Counted from the stretch's first letter, positions 19,574-27,800 are shown. The stretch: 47,878 nt of DNA from Nitrospirota bacterium (GCA_024275955.1 JAJRYD010000019.1:1-47878); one strand, 5' to 3'. The notes: generated by a model not told the origin, from the sequence alone. Numbers and translations: made by a program.

Positions 19574-21094
19574 TCACTTTTCCTCTACATATCTGTTGAG
19601 AGCGTTAATATAAGCTTTCGCGCTCGCTTCCACAGTGTCGGTAGAGGCGGCCCGACCACGGACGGTGGGCCCCTGCCTGCCGCCAAACCGAACCTGAACG
19701 GTAACTTCGCTCATAGCGTCCTTATCGGGAGTGGTAGCCTTCGCGATGTAGTTTAACAGCATTCCCTTTTCTTTGGTTGCCCTGCCAATAGCATTATAAA
19801 GCGCGTCTATCGCCCCGTCACCACTACCTGTTCTTTTCGTTTCAACACCTTTTCCGATATCCTTTACCTTTACCGTGGCCGACGGCTCTTCATCACTGCC
19901 GGTAACGACAGTAAAGCTAAGAAGCTTGTAAGCATCGCTCCGCACCGGAATCTCGGTGCCGACAAGCGCTCCCAAGTCTTCGTCAAAAACCTCTTTTTTC
20001 CTATCGGCAAGCTGTTTGAAACGCTCGAATGCCTTATTTAGCTGATCCTTATTAAGCTTAAAACCAAGGCCAGACAGCCGAACGCCGAACGCATGCCTGC
20101 CGGAATGTTTGCCAAGTACTATCCGGTTTTTCTTCAAGCCTATCGAACGGGCGGTCATAATTTCAAAAGTCTCACGCTTTTTTAAAACGCCGTCCTGATG
20201 GATGCCCGATTCGTGAGCGAACGCATTTTCGCCGACTATCGCCTTATTCGGCTGAACACCGATGCCGGTGATGGCGGTGAGCAGTTTGCTCGTCTTCGAA
20301 ATTTCCGCTGTCTTTACTCCTGTACTGCTTTTCAAAAAGTCTTTCCGTGTTTTTATCGCCATTACCACTTCCTCAAGCGAAGTGTTGCCGGCCCTCTCGC
20401 CGATACCGTTGATGGCGCACTCTATCTGCCTTGCTCCATGCTGTATGGCGGTAATCGCGTTGGAGACCGCAAGCCCCAAATCGTTATGGCAATGCACACT
20501 TACCACCGATCTTTTTACGTTATGAACATTCGCCATTATACCGTCAAGCAAAACGGCAAACTCCTCCGGTATCGTATAGCCGACAGTATCCGGCACATTT
20601 ATCGTGCCGGCTCCAGCCTCTATCGCCTCGGAAAAAAGGTCGTGCAGAAAAGCAGGGTCGGAACGGGTCGCGTCCATAGCGGAGAACTCTACATCCTTAG
20701 CAAAACTACAGGCAAGCTTTACCCCTTTCTTTGTCATCTCTATTACCTGCCTGCGCGACTTTTTCATCTGGTACTTAAGGTGTATATCGGAACTGCTTAC
20801 AAAAACATGTATCCGCCTCTTACCGGCAGGCTTTAACGCCTTTCCGGCCGAGACGATATCCGGCTCCAGCATACGGGCAAGCCCACAGATAACCGGCCCT
20901 TTTACCTTTTTGGCTATATTGTTTACCGCCTTAAAATCTCCCTCGCTGGAGATAGGAAAACCTGCCTCAATAACATCTACCTTCAAAACCGCAAGCTGGT
21001 ATGCCAACTGCAGTTTCTCGTCGACGTTCATCGAATATCCGGGTGCTTGCTCGCCGTCCCGCAATGTAGTATCAAAAATAACTATTTTTGCCAT
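19574..21094 (-). CDS. leuA: 2-isopropylmalate synthase
   Basis: LeuA condenses acetyl-CoA with 2-oxoisovalerate in the first committed step of leucine synthesis. The 506-residue product begins IFDTTLRDGEQAPGYSMNVD, the HMGL-type signature with catalytic Arg-Asp. It has the metal-binding HCHNDLGLAVSNA motif, GIGERAGNTSLEEVVMA, and the ESGIHQDGVLK motif. The C-terminal regulatory (leucine-binding) domain is present, about residues 370-506, so feedback inhibition is expected. ilvE, which acts at the end of the same pathway, is at 43.7 kb. A roughly 290-bp leader precedes the gene with a TATAAT on the minus strand near 21226. Confidence 0.96.
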   Translation of the reverse strand: MAKIVIFDTTLRDGEQAPGYSMNVDEKLQLAYQLAVLKVDVIEAGFPISSEGDFKAVNNIAKKVKGPVICGLARMLEPDIVSAGKALKPAGKRRIHVFVSSSDIHLKYQMKKSRRQVIEMTKKGVKLACSFAKDVEFSAMDATRSDPAFLHDLFSEAIEAGAGTINVPDTVGYTIPEEFAVLLDGIMANVHNVKRSVVSVHCHNDLGLAVSNAITAIQHGARQIECAINGIGERAGNTSLEEVVMAIKTRKDFLKSSTGVKTAEISKTSKLLTAITGIGVQPNKAIVGENAFAHESGIHQDGVLKKRETFEIMTARSIGLKKNRIVLGKHSGRHAFGVRLSGLGFKLNKDQLNKAFERFKQLADRKKEVFDEDLGALVGTEIPVRSDAYKLLSFTVVTGSDEEPSATVKVKDIGKGVETKRTGSGDGAIDALYNAIGRATKEKGMLLNYIAKATTPDKDAMSEVTVQVRFGGRQGPTVRGRAASTDTVEASAKAYINALNRYVEEK

Positions 21095-21390
21095 CTTTTA
21101 AAATCCCATTTCTAAAAAGGTATTGTAAATCAATTTGTTGTAAATATAAAAGCCCCAAAAAGCTTTTGAATGAATCACACTCCAGAGGCAAGGCGAACGC
21201 ACCTAGCCGTAAAAGCTGAAATTATAGGTGTCGTAGTTTAAATATTTATGCCCGTGAAGGGGCAAGCAGGGTGAGGACGAGAGTCGCGCGAAAGGTTTCT
21301 TTAAACATGAGGTGATGATACCCGATTGCTGACAATCTGTCCAGCTCTGTGGTAGCGACGGCAGTCTGTCAGATTTAGAGCGAGAGCTTT

Positions 21391-21939
21391 TCAGGCCTCT
21401 CTTGTTACTGGAAGGCCTAATTCTTTAGCTTTATCAAAATCAATAACGGTCAGACGCTCCATGCCAAACAGACGCACCCGTCCGGCAAGCTCTTTATTTA
21501 CAGCATCTTGTATATGTATAAGCAGAGGCTTGCGTGAGTCTGGTGTATCAAGAAGGAAAATGAACTTAAGAATGCCATCACTATAACGATGGGCTTTAAC
21601 AGGCAAGATTTCTTTAATACCTTTTCCTATTTTTGTTTTACTCCAAACAGCCGCCAGCATTAACAAAACATCGGTCGCCTTTTCCCTAAGATTCTTTACC
21701 AAGTGAGTGTGGGCTTCGTCTTTTGATTTATCGAATTTATCCCAAAGCTCCTCTCCTTTCAATTCAAGAAAAACGAGTTTGCCTTTACTGTCATCAAACC
21801 AGCCAACATCCATTTCCTTCAAGCTACGACCGCAAAGATTCTTATAAGCCAAACACTCGCAAAGCCGAAAACCGTTCTTTTAAGATATCGTTACTTTAAA
21901 GCCCGACTCAACAACCTCACGCATCCCTTTTTTGGCCAT
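21391..21939 (-). pseudogene. Nuclease-like partner of the ATPase, interrupted by an in-frame stop
   Basis: The frame begins with ATG at 21939, whose base A is shared with the TGA of the upstream ATPase gene (TGATG). It reads MAKKGMREVVESGFKVTIS, meets TAA at 21882-21880 (codon 20), then continues in the same frame as KNGFRLCECLAYKNLCGRS to a stop at 21391. Past the stop, EMDVGWFDDSK and LVFLELKG give Asp44 and Glu59-x-Lys61, the spacing of a PD-(D/E)XK nuclease core. A shorter product of 153 residues could start at TTG 21852 and would keep that core. The coupling to the ATPase marks the first ATG as the ancestral start. A single base change such as GAA to TAA would explain it. The nuclease assignment is inference from motif spacing. 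Confidence 0.65.
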
Positions 21940-22973
21940 CAGGTTGTTCTTAAGTTGTGCCTTACATCGCGGTCATAAAGATCCAGAAATGTATCCTGAA
22001 TGGCGTTGGGGTGGATTTGCAAATAGTCATCTGTGCTGTGGCATTGTATTTCTTTACTTTCCTTATCACGGTAGAGTGAGTGAAATGTAACTTTATCATT
22101 TCTCTCTTTTTGCAAATCTAATTCTTTGAGTAAAACATAGTCATGAGTTGCAATAAGTATTTGCACTCCCATGCGTTGAAGGATTAAAAGAATCTCAACA
22201 ATCTTCCTCAATATTCTAGGGTTCAAATTAGCTTCCGGCTCATCCCAGCAGAAAACAGCACCTTCTAGCAATGTGCCATTTTGAATAAGAACCCATAATA
22301 GGCCAAGTTTTCGAACACCTTCGGCAAGTAGAGAAAATTCAAGATTGCCTTGCTCATTGCGTAGAAAAAACTCTTCGTTTTTAACTTTAACTGTCCCTTC
22401 CATAGCTTCCCGCAAGCGGGACAATATTTCTCTCCGCTTTCTGTCAGCAGGCCCTCGCTTTAGTGGCAAAAGAGCGCGGTCAATAATATCAGCGTAGACC
22501 TCCTCAAAATGAACTTCTCGATAATTGTACATTGACCTAAAACCGGGCGCATTAGACAAGGTCTCTTTAACAGGAATAAACACAGATTCAATTGGAAAAC
22601 GACCCCACATCTTCTCGCCTTGCATCTTAGACGATTCCGCTTTTATTGCATGGTTGGTAAAAGATAGGTGGAGTTTTTTACCAGTAGAAAGAGCCGCGTT
22701 TGAACGAAATATATCTACTGTTCCCCGCGTACTGGCCTTCTGCCGTGTTACCAACCTGCCAAGCTGACTCATTGAAGGCATAAATACACCTAAAATTTTC
22801 TCGGCAAAACTTTTTTTCGACTTTGTAATATCGCATGCGGCATACACTGTTTTAAGAATATGGGTTTTACCAGTCCCGTTACTTCCAATAAAAACATTGA
22901 TGCCGGACGAGAACTTTACCTCTAGCCTCTTGAAAGCTGTAAAATTTGTGAACTTGATTCTACCAATCATCAA
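21939..22973 (-). CDS. AAA/ABC-type ATPase of a two-gene ATPase-nuclease cassette
   Basis: A 344-residue ATPase of the SMC/RecF-like, AAA_15/AAA_21 group. Walker A is GSNGTGKT at 30-37, the ABC signature region is LLAEGVRKLG near 216, Walker B with the catalytic glutamate is VFCWDEPEANLNPR at 240-253, and a switch His277 lies in IATHDY. No membrane segments or transporter features exist, so it acts in the cytosol. Such ATPases with an adjacent small nuclease form many anti-phage systems (Septu, Gabija-like, PARIS-like, retron-associated). It does not carry the TOPRIM nuclease of OLD proteins. The downstream partner overlaps by one base. The pair sits between housekeeping leuA and a glycan operon, a likely accessory insertion. 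Function in defence is inference. Confidence 0.8.
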   Translation of the reverse strand: MMIGRIKFTNFTAFKRLEVKFSSGINVFIGSNGTGKTHILKTVYAACDITKSKKSFAEKILGVFMPSMSQLGRLVTRQKASTRGTVDIFRSNAALSTGKKLHLSFTNHAIKAESSKMQGEKMWGRFPIESVFIPVKETLSNAPGFRSMYNYREVHFEEVYADIIDRALLPLKRGPADRKRREILSRLREAMEGTVKVKNEEFFLRNEQGNLEFSLLAEGVRKLGLLWVLIQNGTLLEGAVFCWDEPEANLNPRILRKIVEILLILQRMGVQILIATHDYVLLKELDLQKERNDKVTFHSLYRDKESKEIQCHSTDDYLQIHPNAIQDTFLDLYDRDVRHNLRTT

Positions 22974-23031
22974 TATTCTCCCATTAATATTTCGCCCTAA
23001 ATCCTACCACATTAAAAGTTCCCCTTTATTG

Positions 23032-23037
23032 TATAAT
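23032..23037 (+). promoter_or_regulatory. Probable -10 box of the glycan operon
   Basis: A perfect TATAAT lies 27 bases before the GTG start at 23065 and after the divergent ATPase gene, with an AGAGG ribosome site in between. The -35 region is poor. It probably drives the four glycan genes that follow. Confidence 0.45.
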
Positions 23038-23064
23038 CCCCTCTTTATAAACTAGAGGATTCAA

Positions 23065-23553
23065 GTGATTTACGTTACCGTCGGCAACCACAACCAGCCG
23101 TTCGACAGGCTGATAGCCGAGATAGATAGGCTCGCGCCAGAGCTTGGCGAAACCGTTATCCAGACAGGGTGCAGTAACTACAAGCTCGTAAACGCCAAGT
23201 CGCGAAGCTACTTCCCTTTTGACGAAGCGGAGAAAATGGTAAAGCGTGCCAAGCTTGTGGTGGGGCATGCCGGAATAGGAACGATAATCTCTGCCAGAAA
23301 ATGGAAGACACCGCTCATAATATGCCCGAGACGCAAAAAGTTTGGCGAGCATATAAACGACCACCAGATGGAGATATGCAAAGAGCTTGAAAAAAAGCCT
23401 CGCTATGGTGTTTTAGTAGCATACGAACCTGACGATATAGAAAGGTGCGCTTTGAAAATATTAAACGAAGAGGCGGACTCACCCGAAAACGGGTATGAGG
23501 AGCCGGGATTGGAACTGAAAAAAGCTTTGAAGAAAATTTTGGAAACTATATGA
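23065..23553 (+). CDS. Glycosyltransferase family 28 C-domain protein (PssE/Alg13-like)
   Basis: A 162-residue protein equal to the C-terminal nucleotide-sugar-binding half of GT28 enzymes. It begins MIYVTVGNHNQPFDRLIAEI, the usual PssE/EpsF start, and carries VVGHAGIGTIISARKWKTPL (about 67-86), the donor-binding loop, and GEHINDHQMEICKEL. Such half-enzymes need an Alg14/PssD-like membrane partner that binds the lipid acceptor, and no such gene is adjacent. GTG is the start with AGAGG nine bases upstream. It overlaps the next gene by four bases (ATGA), so four genes to 25595 form an operon for a surface polysaccharide or glycolipid. Confidence 0.85.
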   Translation: MIYVTVGNHNQPFDRLIAEIDRLAPELGETVIQTGCSNYKLVNAKSRSYFPFDEAEKMVKRAKLVVGHAGIGTIISARKWKTPLIICPRRKKFGEHINDHQMEICKELEKKPRYGVLVAYEPDDIERCALKILNEEADSPENGYEEPGLELKKALKKILETI

Positions 23554-24503
23554 AAGTTTCCATTATCGTTCCGCTTTATAATGCCAGAAAGACTGTCGGC
23601 AGGGTAATAGAAGCCTGCCTTAGCATCGACTATCCCGATATCGAACTTGTCGTTGTGGATGACGGCTCCACCGATGGTTCGGCCGAGATAGCGTCGAGGT
23701 ACCCGATAAAGCTTATACGCCAGACAAACGGTGGCCCCGCCAAAGCTAGAAATGCTGGCTGGAAGGCGAGTAACGGCGAAATATGCTTCTTTACCGATTC
23801 CGACTGCCTGCCGAGGTCTGACGTTCTTACAATACTGCTAAAGCATCTAAAGCGCGAAAATATCGGCGCGGCGGGAGGCTCTTACGACATCGCCAACCCG
23901 CAGTATCTGCTGGCAAGGCTTGTACACTCGGAGATAGCGACACGCCACAGAAAAATGCCGACGAATGTAAACTTTCTAGGCTCTTTTAACCTAGCGGTAA
24001 AACGGGAGCTACTAGAAAAGGTAGGCGGCTTCAACGAAGAGTACGGCTCGGCATCGGGAGAGGATAACGACCTTTCGTACAGAATACTAAAAAGAGGAAA
24101 AAAGCTCTCGTTCGATATGTGCGCGGCGGTAACGCATTTTCACGAAATCTCTTTGGCTAAATATCTCAAACAGCAGTACAACCACGGTAAATGGAGAGTA
24201 AAGCTTTACAAAGACCACAAAGATAAGAGAAAGGGCGACGATTATGCCGGTTTTCTTGACCTTATCCAGCCGTTACTGGCACTTTTCCTTATAGCCGGTC
24301 TCCCTTCGCTCTTTTTTGAAACAGGCAGGGTAATATACCTCGGTATTCTAGCGCTCTATACGGCACTGCAGATACCAAGACCTTTAGAGATAATACTTAA
24401 AACCGGACGGCCGGAAAACCTGCTGTTAGCGCCTGTAACTTTCCTGAGAGGAATAGCAAGAGGGCTTGGCCTTGTTGCCGGCATATTCAGGTTCGGGTTT
24501 TAA
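23550..24503 (+). CDS. Family 2 glycosyltransferase
   Basis: A 317-residue GT-A enzyme. The N-terminal domain has SIIVPLYNARKTVGRVIEAC, VVDDGSTDGSAEI and the metal-binding CFFTDSDCLPR (DxD-like). The acceptor region has GSFNLAVKRELLEKVGGFNE and EDNDLSYRILKRGKKL, with the probable catalytic acids. Two C-terminal hydrophobic segments (about 225-275) anchor it at the membrane, which suggests a lipid-linked acceptor. It is coupled to the PssE-like gene by a four-base overlap and is followed ten bases later by a second GT2. Confidence 0.9.
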   Translation: MKVSIIVPLYNARKTVGRVIEACLSIDYPDIELVVVDDGSTDGSAEIASRYPIKLIRQTNGGPAKARNAGWKASNGEICFFTDSDCLPRSDVLTILLKHLKRENIGAAGGSYDIANPQYLLARLVHSEIATRHRKMPTNVNFLGSFNLAVKRELLEKVGGFNEEYGSASGEDNDLSYRILKRGKKLSFDMCAAVTHFHEISLAKYLKQQYNHGKWRVKLYKDHKDKRKGDDYAGFLDLIQPLLALFLIAGLPSLFFETGRVIYLGILALYTALQIPRPLEIILKTGRPENLLLAPVTFLRGIARGLGLVAGIFRFGF

Positions 24504-24513
24504 GCAAAAGAAT

Positions 24514-25224
24514 ATGGCCAGTAAAAAAACGGCGGTACTGGTTCCCTGCTTTAACGAAGAAACAGCATTGCCGGAGCTTCTTGCCGAACTACTTTCTAAG
24601 TTTAGCGCAAAAACTATCGTAGTGATAAACGACGGATCTACAGATTCCACACCAAAAATCGCCTCGGCTCACGGTGTAAAGCTGATAAACCTGCCGGTAA
24701 ATATGGGAATAGGTGTAGCTATGCAGACAGGATACAGGTACGCGCTGAGAAACGGTTTCGATTACGCCGTGCAGTGCGACGGCGACGGCCAACATAGGGC
24801 GGACGAAATCATCCTTCTCAAAAAGGCGATGGAGGCGACAGGAGCCGACATGGTGGTCGGATCTCGTTTTGTAGATAAAAATGTTGCCGGCTTCAAATCG
24901 TACATCGCGCGGCGCGCCGTAATACGCTACCTTTCGCTTATCATAAATGCTGTTACCGGCATGAAAATCTACGATGTTACCTCCGGCTTTCGTATGGCGA
25001 ACAAAAAAGTGATAGAAATATTTGCCGAAAATTATCCGTTCGATTACCCTGAGCCGGAAGCTCTCGTCCTTTTGAAAAACTACCGGCTGAAAATAGCCGA
25101 AACTCCGGTATCTATGAGAGAACGTATCGGCGGAGTTTCTAGTATCGGCTTTCTAAACGGAGTGTATTATATTGTGAAGGTAACAATAGGCCTTGCCGTA
25201 ACAAGACTAAGGGGAACAAATTGA
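24514..25224 (+). CDS. Family 2 glycosyltransferase, dolichyl-phosphate-mannose-synthase type
   Basis: A 236-residue enzyme of the DPM1/GtrB-like group. It has AVLVPCFNEETALPELLAEL, VINDGSTDSTPKIA, the donor site QCDGDGQHRADEI with DxD, and VVGSRFVDKNVAGF, then the DVTSGFRMANKKVIEIF region with the conserved SGFR. Members move a sugar from a nucleotide to undecaprenyl phosphate. The frame is open from 24466, but I start at ATG 24514, where similarity begins and overlap with the previous gene is avoided. No long C-terminal membrane domain is present. The downstream DUF2304 protein is its usual neighbour. Confidence 0.9.
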   Translation: MASKKTAVLVPCFNEETALPELLAELLSKFSAKTIVVINDGSTDSTPKIASAHGVKLINLPVNMGIGVAMQTGYRYALRNGFDYAVQCDGDGQHRADEIILLKKAMEATGADMVVGSRFVDKNVAGFKSYIARRAVIRYLSLIINAVTGMKIYDVTSGFRMANKKVIEIFAENYPFDYPEPEALVLLKNYRLKIAETPVSMRERIGGVSSIGFLNGVYYIVKVTIGLAVTRLRGTN

Positions 25225-25595
25225 GCCTAAAACTTCAGATAGTCGCCGTTATCGCGTCGCTCGCCTTGCTTTTGTTCATTTTTGAAATGGTCCGCAAAAA
25301 AAAGCTTAAGGAAAACTACTCTCTCACATGGTTCCTTGTAGGCGCCGGCTTTTTACTGCTTTCGCTTTTTGGCAACCACCTCGGTGGTTTGGCGGCGTTT
25401 TTCGGCTTTACCCTTCTTTCCAACGCGATTATCGTATACGCGATATTCCTACTGCTTATCCTTATTCTAGGCCTTAGCATCGCGGTTACCAGAATTTCCA
25501 ATCTTGCCCAAACGCTCACCCAAGAAACAGCACTTTTAAAACAACGGCTGGACGAGCAGGAAAAAACCGATGAAACCAAAACAGAAAATGAATAG
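25221..25595 (+). CDS. DUF2304 small membrane protein
   Basis: A 124-residue protein with three membrane segments (about 5-22, 38-56 and 62-85) and a C-terminal coiled tail with many Glu and Lys. The motif KKLKENYSLTWFLVGAGFLL matches DUF2304 (typically KLREkYallWl), proteins that almost always accompany DPM1-type glycosyltransferases. It probably helps hold or flip the lipid-linked sugar; this is inferred from context. The start is TTG at 25221, overlapping the upstream TGA. Confidence 0.85.
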   Translation: MSLKLQIVAVIASLALLLFIFEMVRKKKLKENYSLTWFLVGAGFLLLSLFGNHLGGLAAFFGFTLLSNAIIVYAIFLLLILILGLSIAVTRISNLAQTLTQETALLKQRLDEQEKTDETKTENE

Positions 25596-25607
25596 CCTCA
25601 AAGATAA

Positions 25608-26468
25608 ATGAGACCGTTTAAACTGCTCTCTCCTGCAAAAATAAACCTTATACTCAGAATTACCGGAAAGAGAAAAGACGGCTACCACAGCCTAGCTACA
25701 CTCTTCCAAAAAATAACCCTATACGACAGGCTGTCGTTCCATCCGGTAAAAGATGGCAAAATCCACGTTATCTGCGACAATCGTTCGATATCTCAAAAAA
25801 AGAACCTTGCCTACAAAGCGGCAAAAGCACTCTGGAAGCCGGGGCTACCCGGAATAACAATAAGCCTTGAAAAGAAAATTCCAACAGGAGCAGGGCTTGG
25901 CGGCGGAAGTTCCAACGCGGCAACTGTTCTTTTGGGGCTGAACAAGGCATGGAACCTACAGCTATCTAACGCGGAGCTGATGAAACTGGGCAAAAACCTC
26001 GGCGCGGACGTGCCTTTCTTCCTTGGAGGACCCAGAGCATGGGCCACCGGCATAGGAGAAAAGCTTACCCCCCTGCCGAATGCCGAGCCGTTCCACATCG
26101 TTTTAGTAAAACCGAGAATAAATATTCCGACACCGTCCGTTTACATAGCGTATCACTGCAAATTGACAAACAAATTACGACCGGTTAGGATACCCAGAGA
26201 GGCTAGGGGGCTTATTCTATTTGAAGATACGGTGCGATATCTAAGAAACGACTTGGAAAGCACAGCATTGGGTATGCACCCTGTCTTGGCTAGGATAAAA
26301 GGTCTACTAAGGGGTAAGTTTGACAGCGATGGGGTTATGCTATCGGGAACAGGTTCTACAATTTTTGCTTTGTTTAAAAGTTATAAAAAGGCGCACTCGG
26401 TGCGCCTTGAAATGCTTAAAAGAAAATGGTGGTGTGAGCTGGCAAAGCCTATTATCACAGGGGGATAA
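25608..26468 (+). CDS. ispE: 4-diphosphocytidyl-2-C-methyl-D-erythritol kinase
   Basis: IspE phosphorylates CDP-methylerythritol in the MEP isoprenoid pathway. The 286-residue GHMP kinase has the substrate motif LLSPAKINLILRITGKRKDG and the ATP-binding loop PTGAGLGGGSSNAATVLLGL near residues 88-107. NLGADVPFFLGGPRAWATG carries the catalytic Asp. The C-terminal GHMP motif reads VMLSGTGSTIFALF. Length is normal. spoVG follows 37 bases later, the widespread ispE-spoVG order. Near its 3' end (26388-26408) the coding sequence forms a perfect hairpin AAGGCGCAC-TCG-GTGCGCCTT. Confidence 0.95.
   Translation: MRPFKLLSPAKINLILRITGKRKDGYHSLATLFQKITLYDRLSFHPVKDGKIHVICDNRSISQKKNLAYKAAKALWKPGLPGITISLEKKIPTGAGLGGGSSNAATVLLGLNKAWNLQLSNAELMKLGKNLGADVPFFLGGPRAWATGIGEKLTPLPNAEPFHIVLVKPRINIPTPSVYIAYHCKLTNKLRPVRIPREARGLILFEDTVRYLRNDLESTALGMHPVLARIKGLLRGKFDSDGVMLSGTGSTIFALFKSYKKAHSVRLEMLKRKWWCELAKPIITGG
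26388..26408 (+). repeat. Perfect 9-bp inverted repeat inside ispE
   Basis: AAGGCGCAC and GTGCGCCTT are separated by TCG. The hairpin lies in the coding region about 60 bases before the ispE stop. No T-run follows, so it is not an intrinsic terminator. It may be an mRNA processing or stability element between ispE and spoVG, or chance. Confidence 0.4.
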
Positions 26469-26505
26469 GCAAAGAGACAGTTTGACGCATGGAGGTTTAA
26501 GGTAA

Positions 26506-26820
26506 ATGGAGATAACAGAAGTAGTGATCCGCCCGGTAGAAGACGAGAGGTTGAGAGCTTACGTTTCAATCACGATTGAAAATTCGTTTGTGATTAAAGA
26601 TATAAAAATAGTAGAAGGGAAAAACGGCCTTTTTGTATCAATGCCGAGCCGCAGAAGAAAAAACGGCAAATATCAAGATATCGCCCACCCTATAAACACA
26701 GATTTTCGCAAAAAGCTGGAGGATAGAATCTTTGACGAATACGAAAGTGTCGTTGGAGAGAGCCTTGTAGAAAAAAGAGAAATCTCCAACGAAGATGCCG
26801 TAACAAAAGAGGCTGTTTAG
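26506..26820 (+). CDS. spoVG: SpoVG family protein
   Basis: A 104-residue protein of the SpoVG family, small nucleic-acid-binding regulators present in many non-sporulating bacteria. It begins MEITEVVIRPVEDERLRAYV and contains the conserved VEGKNGLFVSMPSRR and DIAHPINTDFRKKLEDRI, the family core. The tail after residue 85 is variable and acidic. The ATG follows an AGGTTTAAGG-type weak ribosome site. It is the last gene of the forward run and converges with the repressor gene, with only eight bases between stops, so transcription must end within overlapping sequence. Confidence 0.93.
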   Translation: MEITEVVIRPVEDERLRAYVSITIENSFVIKDIKIVEGKNGLFVSMPSRRRKNGKYQDIAHPINTDFRKKLEDRIFDEYESVVGESLVEKREISNEDAVTKEAV

Positions 26821-26828
26821 AAAAAGGC

Positions 26829-27554
26829 CTAGAGCGGCTGGGCAAAATTACGCCAGCCGCCTATCACCAGCCCTACTACCGGAGCAGGGTTCAAACGAAG
26901 GTCTACCACCATTACGCTCTCCGCGTTGTTGATAGGAATTAGAAAAAGAGATTTTTTTTCCCTCTGAAGAAGCTTTACCGTAAGCCCGCCGTCAACCCAA
27001 ACTGCGTACATCCTGCCTTTCAATATAGTCTGACTGTCGCAACCCCTGTCTATAACCACTATATCCCCACTAGCCAACTGAGGCGACATAGAATCGCCAG
27101 ATACTCTGCATGCGACTAGATCCTGCTCCCTTGAAAGATTTTTCTTTATCGGCCTTATATGGACAACGACCCACTCAATAATATCTTCTTCCGCTATTAT
27201 CGGCTCGCCTGCCGCTATCTTCCCCTCTATAAGCGGCACCGAACGAAACTCGTCCTCAGGCAGGTTTGCCGGAACCTGCGGAGGAAGGGTGGCAAGCCCT
27301 TCCCTGCCTGTAAGAAACCACTCGACAGTTCTGCCGCCCGACAAGGAACTTATCTTCAAAAGAATATCTGGTGACGGGAGCATCCCATTCTCGTACCGCC
27401 TGACAGTTGTATGCGCCACGCCTATTTTTCTCCCAAAGGCAGTAAGCGAATCTCCCCCACGCAAACTCCTTATCCGCCCCCCTACCGCTTTTCTCTCTAT
27501 CTTAAGATTTTTTGTGCGTAAAAGTTCAAATTTTTTAATTGACTCTGTTCCCAT
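26829..27554 (-). CDS. CI/LexA-like repressor: HTH_3 plus S24 peptidase domain
   Basis: A 241-residue repressor. Residues about 26-82 form a Cro/CI-type helix-turn-helix (SLTAFGRKIGVAHTTVRRYE). Residues 105-240 form an S24 self-cleavage domain with an Ala115-Gly116 scissile site in GKIAAGEP, nucleophile Ser155 in VSGDSMSPQL and general base Lys194 in LTVKLLQ. All three parts are intact, so DNA-damage-induced autocleavage through RecA is plausible. The open frame extends to 27833, but the TATAAT at 27561-27566 places transcription at the ATG 27554, making the mRNA leaderless like that of lambda cI. It faces a small HTH gene across overlapping promoters. Confidence 0.85.
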   Translation of the reverse strand: MGTESIKKFELLRTKNLKIERKAVGGRIRSLRGGDSLTAFGRKIGVAHTTVRRYENGMLPSPDILLKISSLSGGRTVEWFLTGREGLATLPPQVPANLPEDEFRSVPLIEGKIAAGEPIIAEEDIIEWVVVHIRPIKKNLSREQDLVACRVSGDSMSPQLASGDIVVIDRGCDSQTILKGRMYAVWVDGGLTVKLLQREKKSLFLIPINNAESVMVVDLRLNPAPVVGLVIGGWRNFAQPL

Positions 27555-27590
27555 ACGCACATTATAATCATAAACCATAGGAGGAATCAA
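27539..27590. promoter_or_regulatory. Overlapping divergent promoters with a dyad operator
   Basis: Forward: TTGACT at 27539-27544, 18-bp spacer, TATAAT at 27563-27568, then an AGGAGGA ribosome site and ATG 27594. Reverse: TTGATT (27590-27585), 18-bp spacer, TATAAT (27566-27561), six bases, ATG 27554. The -10 boxes overlap by four bases, so the two transcripts cannot start together. The dyad TTATAATCATAA (27562-27573) covers both -10 boxes and could be an operator. Confidence 0.65.
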
Positions 27591-27593
27591 GAG

Positions 27594-27800
27594 ATGAAAA
27601 ACGAAGGAGTAAACCGCTCCCATACCGCTCTGGGGAGGATGTTCATGTCGGTGCAGGCAGTAGCAAAACGGTGGAATGTTTCCGAAGCTACGGTAAGACG
27701 CCTTATCGACGAAGGAGAGCTTAGCGGAATAAAGGTGCGCAAAAGCTACAAGATAAAGCTTGAGTCGGTTAACGACTACGAGTCTAGGTCTTCTTTTTGA
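27594..27800 (+). CDS. Small excisionase-type helix-turn-helix protein
   Basis: A 68-residue DNA-binding protein. The core SVQAVAKRWNVSEATVRRLI followed by DEGELSGIKVRKSYKI matches the MerR/excisionase-type HTH_17 domain, where the wing carries the basic residues. An AGGAGGA ribosome site lies nine bases upstream of ATG 27594. It is transcribed divergently from the CI/LexA-like repressor. Such pairs occur in prophages and integrative elements, but no integrase is nearby, so it may be a domesticated switch. Its targets are unknown. Confidence 0.75.
   Translation: MKNEGVNRSHTALGRMFMSVQAVAKRWNVSEATVRRLIDEGELSGIKVRKSYKIKLESVNDYESRSSF

Noticed and set aside
21095-21390. Leucine leader peptide or attenuator for leuA
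   Set aside because: No Leu-rich short frame was found. A weak stem AAAAGC/GCTTTT exists, but not a convincing attenuator; the region otherwise holds only small hairpins.
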